A DNA stretch of 64,000 nucleotides from Alitabrizicola rongguiensis (GCF_021491355.1 NZ_JAKENF010000001.1:558001-622000); one strand, 5' to 3'; positions 25,252-35,133 are shown, counted from the stretch's first letter. The notes: generated by a model not told the origin, from the letters alone. Numbers and translations: made by a program.

Positions 25252-25589
25252 GCGACGAAATCCCCTCTCCCAAACCCAAGCGGTCGCAGCAGGTCTATAC
25301 GCTGCTGGTCGAAGTCGGCCGCAAGAGTGGCGACGGGCTGCCGGACAAGGCGACGGGAGCTGCGCTGCTATGCTATGCCAGCGGCGTGGACGAGGCCGAA
25401 GCGGTGCGCGAGACGGTGGCGATCCTGAAGCAGGCCGATCTTGCTCCGCTGGACGTGACCGGTCACGGCACGCTCGAAGAGAGGCTGAAGGCCGGGGATG
25501 AGATCGGCGAGGAAGAGCGTGGCCTGATGGACCGTGCCCTGACCGAAAACTCGGTGATCGTCGCGCAGATGACGCCGTTCTACGACTGA
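25248..25589 (+). CDS. Small conserved hypothetical protein
   Basis: 113 aa, acidic, no signal or membrane segment. The sequence (QVYTLLVEVGRKSGDGLPDKATGAALLCYASGVDEAEAVRETVAILKQADLAPLDVTGHGTLEERLKAGDEIGEEE) is alpha/beta in pattern and ends NSVIVAQMTPFYD. I do not recognise a family with known function; it resembles hypothetical proteins next to LysR genes in Rhodobacteraceae. The ATG at 25248 overlaps the LysR remnant stop. The stop abuts that of the convergent Hint gene. Confidence 0.7.
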   Translation: MSDEIPSPKPKRSQQVYTLLVEVGRKSGDGLPDKATGAALLCYASGVDEAEAVRETVAILKQADLAPLDVTGHGTLEERLKAGDEIGEEERGLMDRALTENSVIVAQMTPFYD

Positions 25590-26564
25590 TCAGGCAAAGC
25601 GGCTGCGGGCGCCGCCCGAATGGGCATCGCGCAGGGCGATCGTCTCGGACCGGGTCAGGCGGCGGATGCCGTAAGGCGTCCCGACCGCGAGCGCGCAATC
25701 GCCCGACCGCACCAAAGCCGCGCGACCGAAATCGAGCGCAACCCAGGGCAGGACCGTCTGACGGTCCTCGACCAGCACGCGGGTGCCATCGGCCAGGTCG
25801 CGCGCCTCGGCCAGAACCTCGTCCTCGCCGGTCAGGTACTCGACATCGGACCCTTTGAGCACGATCGCCTGAGGGGGCGTCACAAGCAGGTCGGCCCGCG
25901 CACCAAAATAGGAGGCCCGCAACCTGAGTGGTGCAAAGCTGCCCTTGGCCGGCAGATCCTGACGCCGGACCGAGAGAAGTGGAAGCGGCCCCTGATCGAG
26001 GGTCAGCAGCACGTCGCCCGGCTGCAGACGACCAACCGGAACAGGCCCGCGCCGGGTTTCCACCGGGGTCAGCGGGCCAAGCCAGGCTTCGGCTTCGGGC
26101 ATCCAGCCATCGGTCGCGCCGAACCACAGCAGGGCCGGATCGCGCTTCTGGTCCGGACCGCCGCGGGTCAGCGCTTCGACAAGCGACGTGCGCATCGCCA
26201 TGACGCCACCGCCACCCGTGGCAATGGTCCGCCCGCCCTCCGGCACAATGCGCAGTGTCCAGCGGTCGCTTACGCGGTCCCAGCTGAAGCGTAACTGCGC
26301 CAGCGTCGGACCGGGTGGTATCTTTCCGGGCAGGTGATGTCGGCCCAGCCTGTCACCCTGGCGATGAAACAGGGCAAAACCCGCCTCGGGCTCGTACATC
26401 AGCCGCAGCGCGCTCCGGCCTGCCTCCTGCGCCAAGAGGAGGCCGGCGCGCGGCAAGGGAAGGGCAATCTCGAAGATCAGCAGACCGCGATGCAGTTCGG
26501 CCTCGGCGACAGGGGGCAGAAAGCGGTCGCAATCCGACAGGGCGATCCAGGTGCGGGCGGTCAT
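25590..26564 (-). CDS. Hint-domain protein with degenerate catalytic residues
   Basis: 324 aa. The first 160 residues are a beta-rich domain that I do not recognise. The second half is a Hint_2-type (hedgehog/intein) domain: ETRRGPVPVGRLQPGDVLLTLDQGPLPLLSVRRQ, APLRLRASYFGARADLLVTPPQAIVLKG, and AEARDLADGTRV. In active members the domain begins with Cys and has a TxxH motif; here position 1 is occupied by LTPVET with no Cys, and TxxH reads TPPQ (residues 229-232). Autocatalysis is therefore unlikely. Hint_2 proteins are numerous in Rhodobacteraceae, often in secreted RTX-like contexts; this one has no RTX repeats. Confidence 0.8.
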   Translation of the reverse strand: MTARTWIALSDCDRFLPPVAEAELHRGLLIFEIALPLPRAGLLLAQEAGRSALRLMYEPEAGFALFHRQGDRLGRHHLPGKIPPGPTLAQLRFSWDRVSDRWTLRIVPEGGRTIATGGGGVMAMRTSLVEALTRGGPDQKRDPALLWFGATDGWMPEAEAWLGPLTPVETRRGPVPVGRLQPGDVLLTLDQGPLPLLSVRRQDLPAKGSFAPLRLRASYFGARADLLVTPPQAIVLKGSDVEYLTGEDEVLAEARDLADGTRVLVEDRQTVLPWVALDFGRAALVRSGDCALAVGTPYGIRRLTRSETIALRDAHSGGARSRFA

Positions 26565-26901
26565 GTCCGCAGCCCTGCGGTTTGACCGGGGGCGCGGTCG
26601 CTAATGGAAATGCCTGCTCTCATGTTCGCCTCTGCTTAAGGCGGAACAGACAGCGACATTCGTCCCGGCCGAAGCCGCGAAGGTCGCACATGCCTGTGGG
26701 CTCTTTGGCCCTGTCTGTCCTGCCTCGGGACGTGTTCTTTCCGGTCAGCCTAAGGGCAGTTACATGAGCTTTCCAAGACAACCCTTTGATCCATCTTGAA
26801 AGACCGCCGCAAGGTTGCAGCCGGGACACAGCAGGCCGTCCGGTTGCACCATGCTGGCCGACCGGCTATCGCTGCTGATGTCCGCAAGAGAGGAACGCGC
26901 C
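26565..26901. other. Gene-free stretch between Hint gene and dapE
   Basis: 337 bp between divergent genes, presumably holding both promoters. I see only very short frames, no tRNA and no strong hairpin. It is less GC-rich than the flanking genes around 26755-26800. Confidence 0.5.
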
Positions 26902-28056
26902 ATGTCCGCCCACACCCCCGTCGACCCCGTCGCGCTAACCGCCGATCTGGTGCGCTGCAACTCGGTCACCCCAGCCGAGGGCGGGGCACTTGTGCTGCTG
27001 GAGAAGCTCTTGTCGGGTGCCGGTTTCGACTGCACGCGGGTGGATCGTGGCGGTATCGCCAATCTCTATGCGCGGTGGGGGCGAAAGGGCTCGAACCGCA
27101 GCTTCGGCTTCAACGGTCATACCGACGTGGTTCCGGTGGGCGACGCCGCAGCCTGGACCCACGACCCCTTCGGAGCCGAGATCGTGGATGGCTGGCTTTA
27201 CGGACGCGGTGCGACCGACATGAAATCCGGGGTCGCGGCCTTCGCCGCTGCGGCTGTCGATTTTGTCCGCGAGACACCGCCCGACGGTGCCGTGATCCTG
27301 GCCATCACCGGCGATGAAGAGGCGGATGCAGAGGATGGCACGGTCGCCCTGCTCGACTGGATGGCAACCCAGGGAGAGGCAATGAGCGTTTGCCTCGTCG
27401 GTGAGCCCACCTGCCCGGAAACCTTTGGCCAAGCGATGAAGATCGGCCGGCGCGGGTCGCTGACCGCCTGGTTCACGGCGGAAGGCGTGCAGGGCCATTC
27501 CGCCTATCCCCATCGCGCGAAGAATCCGGTCACGGCGCTGGTGCGGCTGATGGACCGGCTGGCGAGCCACGAGCTTGACCGCGGCACCGACCACTTCGAC
27601 GCCTCGACGCTGGCAATCACGACGATCGACACCGGCAACCCGGCAACGAACGTCATCCCTGCCATTTCGCGCGGGACGGTGAACATCCGTTTCAACGACC
27701 TGCACTCCGGCGCCTCGCTGACGGACTGGCTCAGCGCCGAAGCGGCGAAGGTGCAGGCCGAGACCGGGGTGAAGATCGCGCTCCGGGTTTCGATCTCGGG
27801 CGAAAGCTTCCTGACTCCGCCGGGGGCGTTGTCGGCGCTGGTTGCGAAGGCCGTAAAGGCCGAGACGGGGCTGGAGCCAGAGCTTTCGACATCGGGCGGG
27901 ACCTCGGATGCGCGCTTCGTCAAGGATCACTGCCCGGTCGTGGAATTCGGGCTGGTCGGCAAGACCATGCATGCGGTCGACGAACGGGTCGAGGTCGACC
28001 AGATCCGCAAACTGAAGGCCGTCTATTCGCGGGTGCTGCGCGACTACTTCGCCTGA
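26902..28056 (+). CDS. dapE: Succinyl-diaminopimelate desuccinylase
   Basis: 384 aa di-zinc M20 peptidase-family enzyme that makes LL-DAP and succinate in lysine and peptidoglycan precursor synthesis. Motifs: [15 protein letters not shown], the metal-binding [29 protein letters not shown] with the bridging Asp, and the catalytic glutamates in [15 protein letters not shown]; then VGEPTC, the dimerisation-domain [12 protein letters not shown] and the C-terminal [35 protein letters not shown]. The ATG at 26902 is preceded by GAGAGGA; the frame upstream is not conserved. Same strand as dapD. Confidence 0.96.
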   Translation: MSAHTPVDPVALTADLVRCNSVTPAEGGALVLLEKLLSGAGFDCTRVDRGGIANLYARWGRKGSNRSFGFNGHTDVVPVGDAAAWTHDPFGAEIVDGWLYGRGATDMKSGVAAFAAAAVDFVRETPPDGAVILAITGDEEADAEDGTVALLDWMATQGEAMSVCLVGEPTCPETFGQAMKIGRRGSLTAWFTAEGVQGHSAYPHRAKNPVTALVRLMDRLASHELDRGTDHFDASTLAITTIDTGNPATNVIPAISRGTVNIRFNDLHSGASLTDWLSAEAAKVQAETGVKIALRVSISGESFLTPPGALSALVAKAVKAETGLEPELSTSGGTSDARFVKDHCPVVEFGLVGKTMHAVDERVEVDQIRKLKAVYSRVLRDYFA

Positions 28057-28063
28057 CCGTGGA

Positions 28064-28690
28064 TTAATCCCGGAACGCCACGGCGGCCAGTGCCCGGTCA
28101 ACTTTGGCCTGCGGCCATACGACGGGTGGCGATGGCGGGCTGGCCGTGGTCCGGAGCGTGGTCCCTTCGCCAGGACCGAGCGTGACATTCTGTCCGGCGT
28201 TGCCGACCCGTGCCTCGCCGCTCAGGACAAGCACACCATAGCTGTCGTCGATCGGCCCGGCCCAGAGCGTCGTGCCCCGTACGGCGATCGCCGCGAACCG
28301 GGTTCGGATGCGGACATGCCCGCCGTCCGGTCCTTCGACCGCACCGCCAGTGAACAGAAACGCGCCATCAAGCAGCCGGATGCCAAGCGCGCCGCCGGGT
28401 TCGGCAGAGGAGAAAACGAACCGGTCCAGCCGCAGCGCCGCCTCCGGCCCCATGGTGATGTGGCTGTCATCGACCAATCGCAGATCAAGACGTGCAGCCT
28501 CGTATGTGTGCAGGACTTCGTCAAAGAATACGTCCGAATTGCGCGCCAGGTCCCTCACTCGATCCGCCGACTGGGCAGTGGCGCGGTTCTCAATGCGCTC
28601 GACCGTTCCGATCAAACTGTCACCCGCCAGCGCACCCGCGCCCACCGCAAGTGCAGGGAGGCTCGTCAGGGCACAGAGGAAGGGACGCAT
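28064..28690 (-). CDS. Exported FecR-domain protein
   Basis: 208 aa with a signal peptide (MRPFLCALTSLPALAVGAGALAG) and a FecR (PF04773) beta-sandwich: VRDLARNSDVFFDEVLHTYEAARLDLRLVDDSHITMGPEAALRLDRFVF, then the GGHVRIRTRFAAIAVRGTTLWAG motif and YGVLVLSGEARVGNAG. Unlike classical FecR it lacks an N-terminal cytoplasmic sigma-regulating part; exported FecR-fold proteins of this type are common and of unknown role. The ATG at 28690 has GGAG 6 nt before it and starts the signal peptide, so the longer frame is rejected. It is convergent with dapE, 7 bp between stops. Confidence 0.88.
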   Translation of the reverse strand: MRPFLCALTSLPALAVGAGALAGDSLIGTVERIENRATAQSADRVRDLARNSDVFFDEVLHTYEAARLDLRLVDDSHITMGPEAALRLDRFVFSSAEPGGALGIRLLDGAFLFTGGAVEGPDGGHVRIRTRFAAIAVRGTTLWAGPIDDSYGVLVLSGEARVGNAGQNVTLGPGEGTTLRTTASPPSPPVVWPQAKVDRALAAVAFRD

Positions 28691-28885
28691 GGGGTTCTCC
28701 TTCTGGGCGAGGCACTGTCCCATATGTTGAGGCGGGTTGGCGTTCTGCACAAACATTCCCGCCGCATTCGCCGGTCGACCGGCTCCGACTGCCCGCAAAA
28801 CAGGCAAACTGCAAAGACACCGCCCTGATTGACGTCAGCGGCGAACTGTCCCAGAGCGTCAGCAAAGCCGACTCCAGAGAGCATG

Positions 28886-29308
28886 ATGACCGCCACCATT
28901 GCCGAAACTGATGATCTGGCCACCTGCCGCCGCCTGCGCCGGATCGTGTTCATTGACGAGCAGGGGGTCAGCGAGGCCGACGAGATCGACGACAGGGATG
29001 GCGAAGCGATCCATCTGCTGGCGGTCGCGGATGGCCGACCCCTCGGGACGGCGCGGCTGCTGATCGAGGGTCACATTGGCAAGATCGGCAGGGTATGCGT
29101 CTTGCAGGAAGCCCGCGGCACTGGCTTGGGCGCGGCCCTGATCCGGGCGGCGGTGGAGCGGTTGCGCAGCGTTCCCGGCGTGAAGAAGGCAAAACTAGGT
29201 GCTCAGGTCCACGCGCTTGGCTTCTACGAAAGGCTCGGCTTCACCGCCTATGGACCGGTCTATGACGATGCCGGGATCGAACACCGCGACATGGTGCTGG
29301 CGCTCTAA
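28886..29308 (+). CDS. GNAT-family acetyltransferase (ElaA-like)
   Basis: About 140 aa GNAT fold. The N-terminus ATIAETDDLATCRRLRRIVFIDEQGVSEADEIDDRDGEAIHLLA matches the ElaA/YjcF type of acetyltransferase, which often begins with a conserved VF..EQ.V. The acetyl-CoA loop is RVCVLQEARGTGLGAALIRAAVERL, and the last strand-helix is LGAQVHALGFYERLGFTAYGPVYDDAGIEHRDM. The adjacent ATGs at 28883 and 28886 are both possible. Substrate unknown. Its stop overlaps the stop of the convergent YcaQ-like gene by 3 bp. Confidence 0.88.
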   Translation: MTATIAETDDLATCRRLRRIVFIDEQGVSEADEIDDRDGEAIHLLAVADGRPLGTARLLIEGHIGKIGRVCVLQEARGTGLGAALIRAAVERLRSVPGVKKAKLGAQVHALGFYERLGFTAYGPVYDDAGIEHRDMVLAL

Positions 29309-30522
29309 TCCTCTAGCGTCTCGCGCCGCCAGCCATCGAGGAATTCGACCCGATCGCACCCCGCGAAGCGCGCCATACGGTCCAGTTCCGCCTCAAGCCG
29401 CGCCATCCGCCCGGCGCCGAAGCTGACACCTCGTTCCGGCCAGAGCGCGCGGACCCGAAGGACCCCTTCGTCGCGATAGGCCTTCATGTCGATGCGTCCA
29501 ACGATCCGGTCGCCTTCCAGCAGCGGGAAGACGTAGTAGCCGTAGCGGCGCTTCGGCTCGGGCACGAAGACCTCGATCCGGTAGAAGAAGCCGAACAGCC
29601 GCTCGGCCCGGTTACGGTCGCGGAGCGCCGGGTCGAATGGTGAGAGCAAACGCAGGCGACCGGGCGGTCCGGGCAGTGCTGCGGCTTCCGCCAGCGTTCC
29701 GGGCCAGACGAAACTCTGGCGAAGCGCCCCGTCGTCGCCCTGGACCGCGATCGCCTCGATCCGTCCTTCTGACAACGCGTCGCGGCACCAGTCCTTCGCG
29801 TCCTGCGGCGAGATGAGCGCCCAATAGGCCGCCAATTCGCCCGATGTGGCAAAACCCAGCCGGTCAAGCGCCGTGGAACAGGCCCAGTCGACGGTTTCCT
29901 CGTAGGCGGTCTCCATCGATCTGACATCGGCGGGAATGACATTCTCGGTCAGGTCATAGACCTTGCGGAAATTGTCTCGCCGGGTGATGGCCAGCTTGCC
30001 GCTGAGCCAGAGCCATTCGAGCGCAGCCTTCGAGGGGTGCCACTCCCACCACCCTCCTTTCGAGCGCGCCTCGTCCTCGCCCACCTCGGCGGTGGTGACG
30101 GGACCCGTCGCGGCGATCCGGTCGAGGATCTGGTCGAACTTGCTTTCATGGGCGTCGCTGCCCAGCCAGGCCCGCCAGCGTTCGGCCCGTGTTTCCTCGT
30201 GCCGGCGAAAGCGGTGGCGCCAGTGGGGATAGACCTCGACCGGCAGGATCGAGGCATCATGCGTCCAGTGTTCGAAAAGGCGGCGGTCGCGTTCGAGCAG
30301 CCGGTCAAGCGCGGCCGGGCGGTAGGCGGGGCGGCGCGCCGAAAGGATCATGTGATGGGCCCGCTCGACGGTGCTGATGCTGTCCACCTGCACGAAGCCG
30401 ATCCGGTTGATCAGGGCGCAGAGGTCATCGCCCTTGCCCGGCCCGACCGGCGGCTCGCCAAGCGCGTGGCGGTGCAGGAACAGGCGGCGGGCGGCGGAAT
30501 TGGACAGGGTTGGCGGGTTCAT
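29305..30522 (-). CDS. Winged-helix DNA-binding protein, YcaQ/AlkX-type (HTH_42)
   Basis: 405 aa of the PF06224 family, whose members YcaQ and AlkZ are DNA glycosylases that unhook interstrand cross-links. Conserved features: NSAARRLFLHRHALGEPP, GFVQVDSISTVERAHHMILSARRPAYRP, LFEHWTHDASILPVEVYPHWRHRF (with the WTHDASI/L segment near the catalytic QxQ or QxD region of the family), GGWWEWHPSKAALEWLWLSGKLAITRRDNF, and C-terminal RLLSPFDPALRDRNRAERLFGFFYRIEVFVP. The ATG at 30522 fits the family's start; the frame above it is not conserved. The catalytic motif assignment was made by eye. Confidence 0.88.
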   Translation of the reverse strand: MNPPTLSNSAARRLFLHRHALGEPPVGPGKGDDLCALINRIGFVQVDSISTVERAHHMILSARRPAYRPAALDRLLERDRRLFEHWTHDASILPVEVYPHWRHRFRRHEETRAERWRAWLGSDAHESKFDQILDRIAATGPVTTAEVGEDEARSKGGWWEWHPSKAALEWLWLSGKLAITRRDNFRKVYDLTENVIPADVRSMETAYEETVDWACSTALDRLGFATSGELAAYWALISPQDAKDWCRDALSEGRIEAIAVQGDDGALRQSFVWPGTLAEAAALPGPPGRLRLLSPFDPALRDRNRAERLFGFFYRIEVFVPEPKRRYGYYVFPLLEGDRIVGRIDMKAYRDEGVLRVRALWPERGVSFGAGRMARLEAELDRMARFAGCDRVEFLDGWRRETLED

Positions 30523-30782
30523 GACATCAGCAATATCAGGTAGAGACGCAGGATCAAAGCGTGAACATCCGCCCACAGGGAAATGCGACGGTCTTCACCA
30601 CCGCGGCGCACAGCCGCAACAAATGCCGGGAAAGCCGGGATTTTTGTCGCTGATGCAGTTGAACTGGAGGGTCATCGCCCCCAAGCTTCGGCCTACACCC
30701 CGGAGTAACCCGATACCGGAGGGTGCGCCGCGTTCGCGTGGTGCCGCCCGGACCGGGGACAGCCTTGTCGCTCGGAGAACCA

Positions 30783-32039
30783 GTGCACCACGAGACATCC
30801 TTGATCACGACCATCGCCGTCGGCCTTGCGCTTGCCTGCATCCTTGGTGTCGTCGCGCATCGTCTGCGCCTGCCGCTGATCGCAGGCTATCTGGCGGCCG
30901 GCGTCGTCATCGGCCCCTTCACACCGGGCTATGTCGCGGATCAGGAGATCGCCTCGCAACTGGCCGAGATGGGGGTGATCCTGCTGATGTTCGGCGTCGG
31001 CCTGCATTTCTCGCTTAAGGACCTGCTGTCGGTCCGGCGCATCGCGATACCCGGTGCGATCGGGCAAATCGCGGTCGCCACCGCCTTCGGTGCCGCCCTT
31101 GGAATAGCGCTTGGCTGGGGTGTCGGGGCGGGCCTGATCTTCGGTCTGTCGCTTTCGGTCGCTTCGACCGTCGTGCTCTTGCGCGCCTTGCAGGATCGCG
31201 CCCTCGTGGCCGAGGAGCAGGGCAGGATCGCTGTTGGCTGGCTGATCGTCGAGGATCTGGTGATGGTGGTGGCGCTGGTGATGATCCCGCCTTTGGCCGG
31301 GCTGCTGGGCGGGCAAAGCCAGCCGGTCGATGCGAACACGGCTGAGGTGGCGCGTCTGGGTTTCGGCACCGTGGGCGCGACGCTGCTGCTGACCGCCATC
31401 AAGGTGACGGCCTTTGTCGCGGTCATGCTGATTGGCGGGGCGCGGGTTGTGCCATGGCTCTTGCACTACACCGCCCATACCGGCCAACGAGAGCTGTTCC
31501 GCCTTTCGGTCCTGTCCATCGCCCTTGGCGTGGCCTTCGCCGCCTCGGCAATCTTCGGCGTGTCCTTTGCACTTGGCGCTTTCTTCGCGGGCATGGTGAT
31601 GTCCCGCTCGACCCTGTCGGCGCAGGCGATGAAGGATACGCTGCCCTTCCGCGATGCCTTCGCTGTGCTGTTCTTTGTTTCGGTCGGGATGCTGTTCAAT
31701 CCGAACGTGCTTGTCGAGCAGCCGGTCGCACTGGCGGTGACGATCCTTGTCATCATCGCCGTCAAGTCTGTCGCAGCCTATGGCATCGTCCGGGCCTTCG
31801 GTTACGACAAGGAGGTTGGCCTGACCATCGCCGCGAGCCTTGCCCAGATCGGCGAGTTCTCGTTCATCCTCATCGTCATGGCCGAGGGGCTCGACATCGT
31901 TCCGCCCGAGGCGCGCGACCTGATCGTCGCGGGGGCGCTCGCCTCGATCCTGTTCAACCCGCTGATGTTTGCGGTGCTGGACCGCCGCCGGACCCGCAAA
32001 CAGGCAGCAACAGCCAAACCCGAAACGGCGGAGGCCTAA
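30783..32039 (+). CDS. Kef-type potassium/proton antiporter (CPA2), no RCK domain
   Basis: 418 aa with about 12 hydrophobic helices. CPA2 signatures: [62 protein letters not shown], and the conserved [21 protein letters not shown] with the ion-binding acidic residue; later [14 protein letters not shown] and [10 protein letters not shown]. The frame ends soon after the last helix with a short charged tail ([15 protein letters not shown]), so the TrkA-N nucleotide-binding domain found on YbaL/KefB proteins is absent. I chose the GTG at 30783, which has GGAG 6 nt upstream. The stop overlaps that of rlmN on the other strand. Confidence 0.9.
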   Translation: MHHETSLITTIAVGLALACILGVVAHRLRLPLIAGYLAAGVVIGPFTPGYVADQEIASQLAEMGVILLMFGVGLHFSLKDLLSVRRIAIPGAIGQIAVATAFGAALGIALGWGVGAGLIFGLSLSVASTVVLLRALQDRALVAEEQGRIAVGWLIVEDLVMVVALVMIPPLAGLLGGQSQPVDANTAEVARLGFGTVGATLLLTAIKVTAFVAVMLIGGARVVPWLLHYTAHTGQRELFRLSVLSIALGVAFAASAIFGVSFALGAFFAGMVMSRSTLSAQAMKDTLPFRDAFAVLFFVSVGMLFNPNVLVEQPVALAVTILVIIAVKSVAAYGIVRAFGYDKEVGLTIAASLAQIGEFSFILIVMAEGLDIVPPEARDLIVAGALASILFNPLMFAVLDRRRTRKQAATAKPETAEA

Positions 32040-33217
32040 AGCCCGGCCTCGGCAGCGATTTCGGCCCGGCTCTTGCGCGCGCGTTCGGTGGCCGACTTGA
32101 GCTGGCCGCAGGCCGCCATGATGTCCTCGCCGCGGGGGGTGCGGATCGGGCTTGCGTAGCCGGCCTTGTAGACGATATCGGCGAAGGCCTCGATCCGCTC
32201 CCAGTCCGACCGCTCATAAGGCGCACCGGGCCATTCGTTGAAGGGAATCAGGTTGATCTTGGCCGGGATACCCGCGATCAGCTTGACCAGCCGCTTGGCA
32301 TCGGCATCGCTGTCGTTCACGCCCTTGAGCATGACGTATTCGAAGGTGATCCGTTCCGAGTTCGACAGGCGCGGGTACTCGCGCAGCGCGTCGAGCAGGG
32401 TCTTGATGTTCCACCGCTTGTTGATCGGCACGAGCTTGTCGCGCACTTCGTCGGTCGTCGCGTGGAAGCTGACGGCCAGAAGGCAGCCGATCTCTTCCGC
32501 CGTGCGGGCGATTTCGGGCACGACACCGCTGGTCGAAAGCGTGATCCGGCGGCGGCTGAGGGTCAGCCCCTCATTGTCCATCACCACCTTCATCGCGTCG
32601 CGGACATTCTCGAAGTTGTAGAGCGGCTCGCCCATGCCCATCAGCACGACGTTCGACACGAGGCGCGTTTCGTCCTTCGGCTCGCCCGGCACCGGCCATT
32701 CGCCAAGATCGTCGCGCGCCAGCATCACCTGACCGACGATCTCGCCCGCCGTCAGGTTGCGCACCAGTTTCTGCGTTCCGGTATGGCAGAAGGAACAGGT
32801 CAGCGTGCAGCCGACCTGGCTGGAGATGCAGAGCGTCCCCCGCCCCTCTTCCGGGATATAGACCGTCTCGACCTCATGCCCGCCGGCGATGCGCACCAGA
32901 TATTTGCGCGTGCCATCGGCGCTGATCTGGCGGCTGACGACCTCGGGCACCTCGATGGTGAAATGCTCGGCCAACAGCGCGCGGTAGTCCTTGGCAAGAT
33001 TGGTCATCGCCGCGAAGTCGCGCAGGCCGAAATGGTAGATCCATTGCCAAATCTGGCCGACCCGCATCTTGGCTTGTTTCTCGGGCGTGCCCGCCCCGAT
33101 CAGCGCGTCGCGAAGTTGCTCCCGCGTCAGGCCGACAAGGTTCGTCCGGCTGCCTTCAGGCAGCTTGCGCGGGATCGTGATCACGTCCTGGGTGATGGGC
33201 GCAGTGGCGTCGGTCAT
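32036..33217 (-). CDS. rlmN: 23S rRNA (adenine2503-C2)/tRNA-A37 methyltransferase RlmN
   Basis: 393 aa radical-SAM enzyme methylating A2503 of 23S rRNA and A37 of some tRNAs. The [4Fe-4S] motif is [11 protein letters not shown] (CxxxCxxC), preceded by [12 protein letters not shown]. Further conserved parts: [55 protein letters not shown], and the C-terminal ACGQL holding the methyl-carrying cysteine. The ATG at 33217 has GAGG upstream and removes a non-conserved extension. It is convergent with the Kef-type gene. Confidence 0.96.
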   Translation of the reverse strand: MTDATAPITQDVITIPRKLPEGSRTNLVGLTREQLRDALIGAGTPEKQAKMRVGQIWQWIYHFGLRDFAAMTNLAKDYRALLAEHFTIEVPEVVSRQISADGTRKYLVRIAGGHEVETVYIPEEGRGTLCISSQVGCTLTCSFCHTGTQKLVRNLTAGEIVGQVMLARDDLGEWPVPGEPKDETRLVSNVVLMGMGEPLYNFENVRDAMKVVMDNEGLTLSRRRITLSTSGVVPEIARTAEEIGCLLAVSFHATTDEVRDKLVPINKRWNIKTLLDALREYPRLSNSERITFEYVMLKGVNDSDADAKRLVKLIAGIPAKINLIPFNEWPGAPYERSDWERIEAFADIVYKAGYASPIRTPRGEDIMAACGQLKSATERARKSRAEIAAEAGL

Positions 33218-33280
33218 GGGAAGCCTCGGGCGAAACAGGCGCTTCATATAGGGGATTTCACCGGAAAACGGAACCGGCGG

Positions 33281-33312
33281 GAAAAAGAAAGCCCCGCCAG
33301 GGCTGGCGGGGC
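33281..33312 (-). terminator. Rho-independent terminator of ialB
   Basis: On the minus strand an 8-bp GC stem (33291-33298 with 33305-33312, 6-nt loop) is followed by TTTCTTTTTC at 33290-33281. It lies 23 bp after the ialB stop and fits a canonical intrinsic terminator for that gene. Confidence 0.85.
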
Positions 33313-33335
33313 ATCGGCAAGGCTTGCCTTACGGC

Positions 33336-33881
33336 TTACTTGCAGCGCGACTCGGCTTCTTCCATCGCCGCGGTGAAGCCCAGCAGCGAGAAAGTGTCCT
33401 TGGTCTGCGTGCCGCGCGCCGACCGCGCGGTCAGCACCGCCGACTCACCCGCCTTGAGAGCAGCCAGAACCGACGCATCGTCGCTGGAATTCTGCGGCCA
33501 GGCCCATTCGCCATCCACGAACAGCTCGAAGCTCTTGTCGCCGACTTTCAGGTTCACGGTCGAGCCCGGCGCGAAGGGATAACCGCCGGTAAAGGACACT
33601 TCGCCGGCAGCGCCAGTGCCGGGACGGAAGGTCACGAACAGCCGGATATCGCCACGCCGCACAGAAGCGGGCTTGCCATCCTTGGTGTTGACGCTTTCCT
33701 TCGGACTGGAGACGCCCCAGCATTCCTTGGGGTTTTCTTCCGCAAAAATGGCCCAGTCGGTCTTGGTCGCGACCCGGTTGGTCGATTCCTGTGCCAAGGC
33801 CGGCAGCGCGGCGCCGCCCGCAGCGGTTGCCAGAACGGCGACCCGTAGGAAACCGGCGAACCAAAGTGCCCGAGATGTCAT
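33336..33881 (-). CDS. Invasion-associated locus B (IalB) family protein
   Basis: 181 aa exported protein of PF06776, named for Bartonella IalB; in free-living Rhodobacteraceae the role is unknown and no virulence function is implied. A signal peptide ends at ALPALAQE. The mature part has the family features: TDWAIFAEENPKECWGVSSP, RGDIRLFVTFRPGTGAAGEVSFTGGYPFAPGSTVNLKVGDKSFELFVDGEWAWP, and a final Cys (AESRCK) that probably pairs with the first. The ATG at 33881 is preceded by GGAGG; the longer frame is not conserved. Confidence 0.9.
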   Translation of the reverse strand: MTSRALWFAGFLRVAVLATAAGGAALPALAQESTNRVATKTDWAIFAEENPKECWGVSSPKESVNTKDGKPASVRRGDIRLFVTFRPGTGAAGEVSFTGGYPFAPGSTVNLKVGDKSFELFVDGEWAWPQNSSDDASVLAALKAGESAVLTARSARGTQTKDTFSLLGFTAAMEEAESRCK

Positions 33882-34062
33882 GTCTTTACAGCCTCCAAGC
33901 TGCGTTTTGCCCCTGACCCGCCGGCCTGTGGCTGCCTCTGCCGGCAGCTTTTCCTGTGGCGCGGGCCAATTCAACTCGATATCCCTCCCATAACGCAAAA
34001 ACCGCAGACCGCGAAAGCCCTTTGGGCACGTTTTTGCGCATGCGTGAAAGGGACTGGATCAA

Positions 34063-35067
34063 ATGGCGGTCATGGATCGGGCACATCCGATGGTGGAACT
34101 TTGGCGGGGCGACCTGCTGGAAAGCGCCCATGCGGGACACGCGGTTGTCTGCGATCCGCAGGGCCAGATCCTGCGGGCCTGGGGCAACCCGGAAACGGTG
34201 ATCTACCCGCGGTCGTCCTGCAAGATGATCCAGGCACTGCCGCTGATCGAAAGCGGGGCCGCGGATGCCGTAGGGCTGAGCGAAGAGCAGCTTGCGCTGG
34301 CCTGTGCCAGCCATGACGGCGCACCCATCCATGTCCGCATGGTCACCGAATGGCTGGCGCAGCTTGGCCTGGGCGAAAGCGACCTGCGCTGCGGTCCGCA
34401 GGAACCGTCGGACCATACCGAGCGAGACCGGCTGATCCGCACGGGCGAGGCGCCCTGCCAGATCCACAACAACTGCTCGGGCAAGCATTCGGGCTTCCTG
34501 ACCTTGACGCAGCACCTCAAGGCCGGCCCGGAATACATCGAAATCGACCACCCCGTGCAACGCGCGATCAAGGCCGCGACTGAAGAAGTGACCGGAGAGA
34601 CCTCGCCGGGATACGGAATCGACGGCTGCTCGGCACCGAACTTCGCCACCACGGTTCATGGGCTGGCGCGGGCCATGGGGCGGTTCGCGGCCGCGACCGA
34701 GCATGGCGATACGCGCAGCCGCGCGATGTACCGCCTGTCTCATGCGATGGCGCATCATCCGGAACTGGTCGAAGGCGATGGCAGTGCCTGCACCGAACTG
34801 ATGCGTGCCATGGGCGGACGGGTCGCAATCAAGTACGGGGCGGAAGCGGTTTATACCGCGATTCTGCCAGAGCAGCGGATCGGCATCGCCCTGAAGATCG
34901 TCGATGGCGGCAAGCGCGCGGCCGAGGCGGCAATCGCACAGATTCTCGTGTCGCTCGGCGTGCTCGACACTGACCACCCGGCGACCTCGAAATGGCGCAA
35001 CGCCATCCAGAGAAGCCGGCGGGGCTTTGTGACGGGCAGCCTCAGGATCGCCGACTCGTTCAAGTAG
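34063..35067 (+). CDS. L-asparaginase, Rhizobium etli (class 3 / AnsA) type
   Basis: 334 aa of the PF06089 asparaginase family, unrelated to the E. coli enzymes. The active-site Ser-Lys tandem motif is PRSSCKMIQALPLIESGAAD, followed by LALACASHDGAPIHVRMV with its Ser-His and the zinc/Cys-Lys region HNNCSGKHSGFL; these match the two Ser-Lys dyads and metal-binding Cys known for ReAV. GYGIDGCSAPNFATTV and the C-terminal GSLRIADSF complete the fold. It hydrolyses asparagine to aspartate and ammonia. It diverges from ialB and sits alone; no ansP or aspartase gene adjoins. Confidence 0.9.
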   Translation: MAVMDRAHPMVELWRGDLLESAHAGHAVVCDPQGQILRAWGNPETVIYPRSSCKMIQALPLIESGAADAVGLSEEQLALACASHDGAPIHVRMVTEWLAQLGLGESDLRCGPQEPSDHTERDRLIRTGEAPCQIHNNCSGKHSGFLTLTQHLKAGPEYIEIDHPVQRAIKAATEEVTGETSPGYGIDGCSAPNFATTVHGLARAMGRFAAATEHGDTRSRAMYRLSHAMAHHPELVEGDGSACTELMRAMGGRVAIKYGAEAVYTAILPEQRIGIALKIVDGGKRAAEAAIAQILVSLGVLDTDHPATSKWRNAIQRSRRGFVTGSLRIADSFK

Positions 35068-35133
35068 GCAGGGCGTCGATTCGTTTGCTTCGATGGGGAG
35101 GATCGGATGGGCAAAGTTGCCCATCCCACGCGG

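Noticed and set aside
31454-33376. A 640-codon plus-strand frame over the Kef gene and rlmN
   Set aside because: Runs out of frame through one real gene and antisense to another; composition is typical of shadows.
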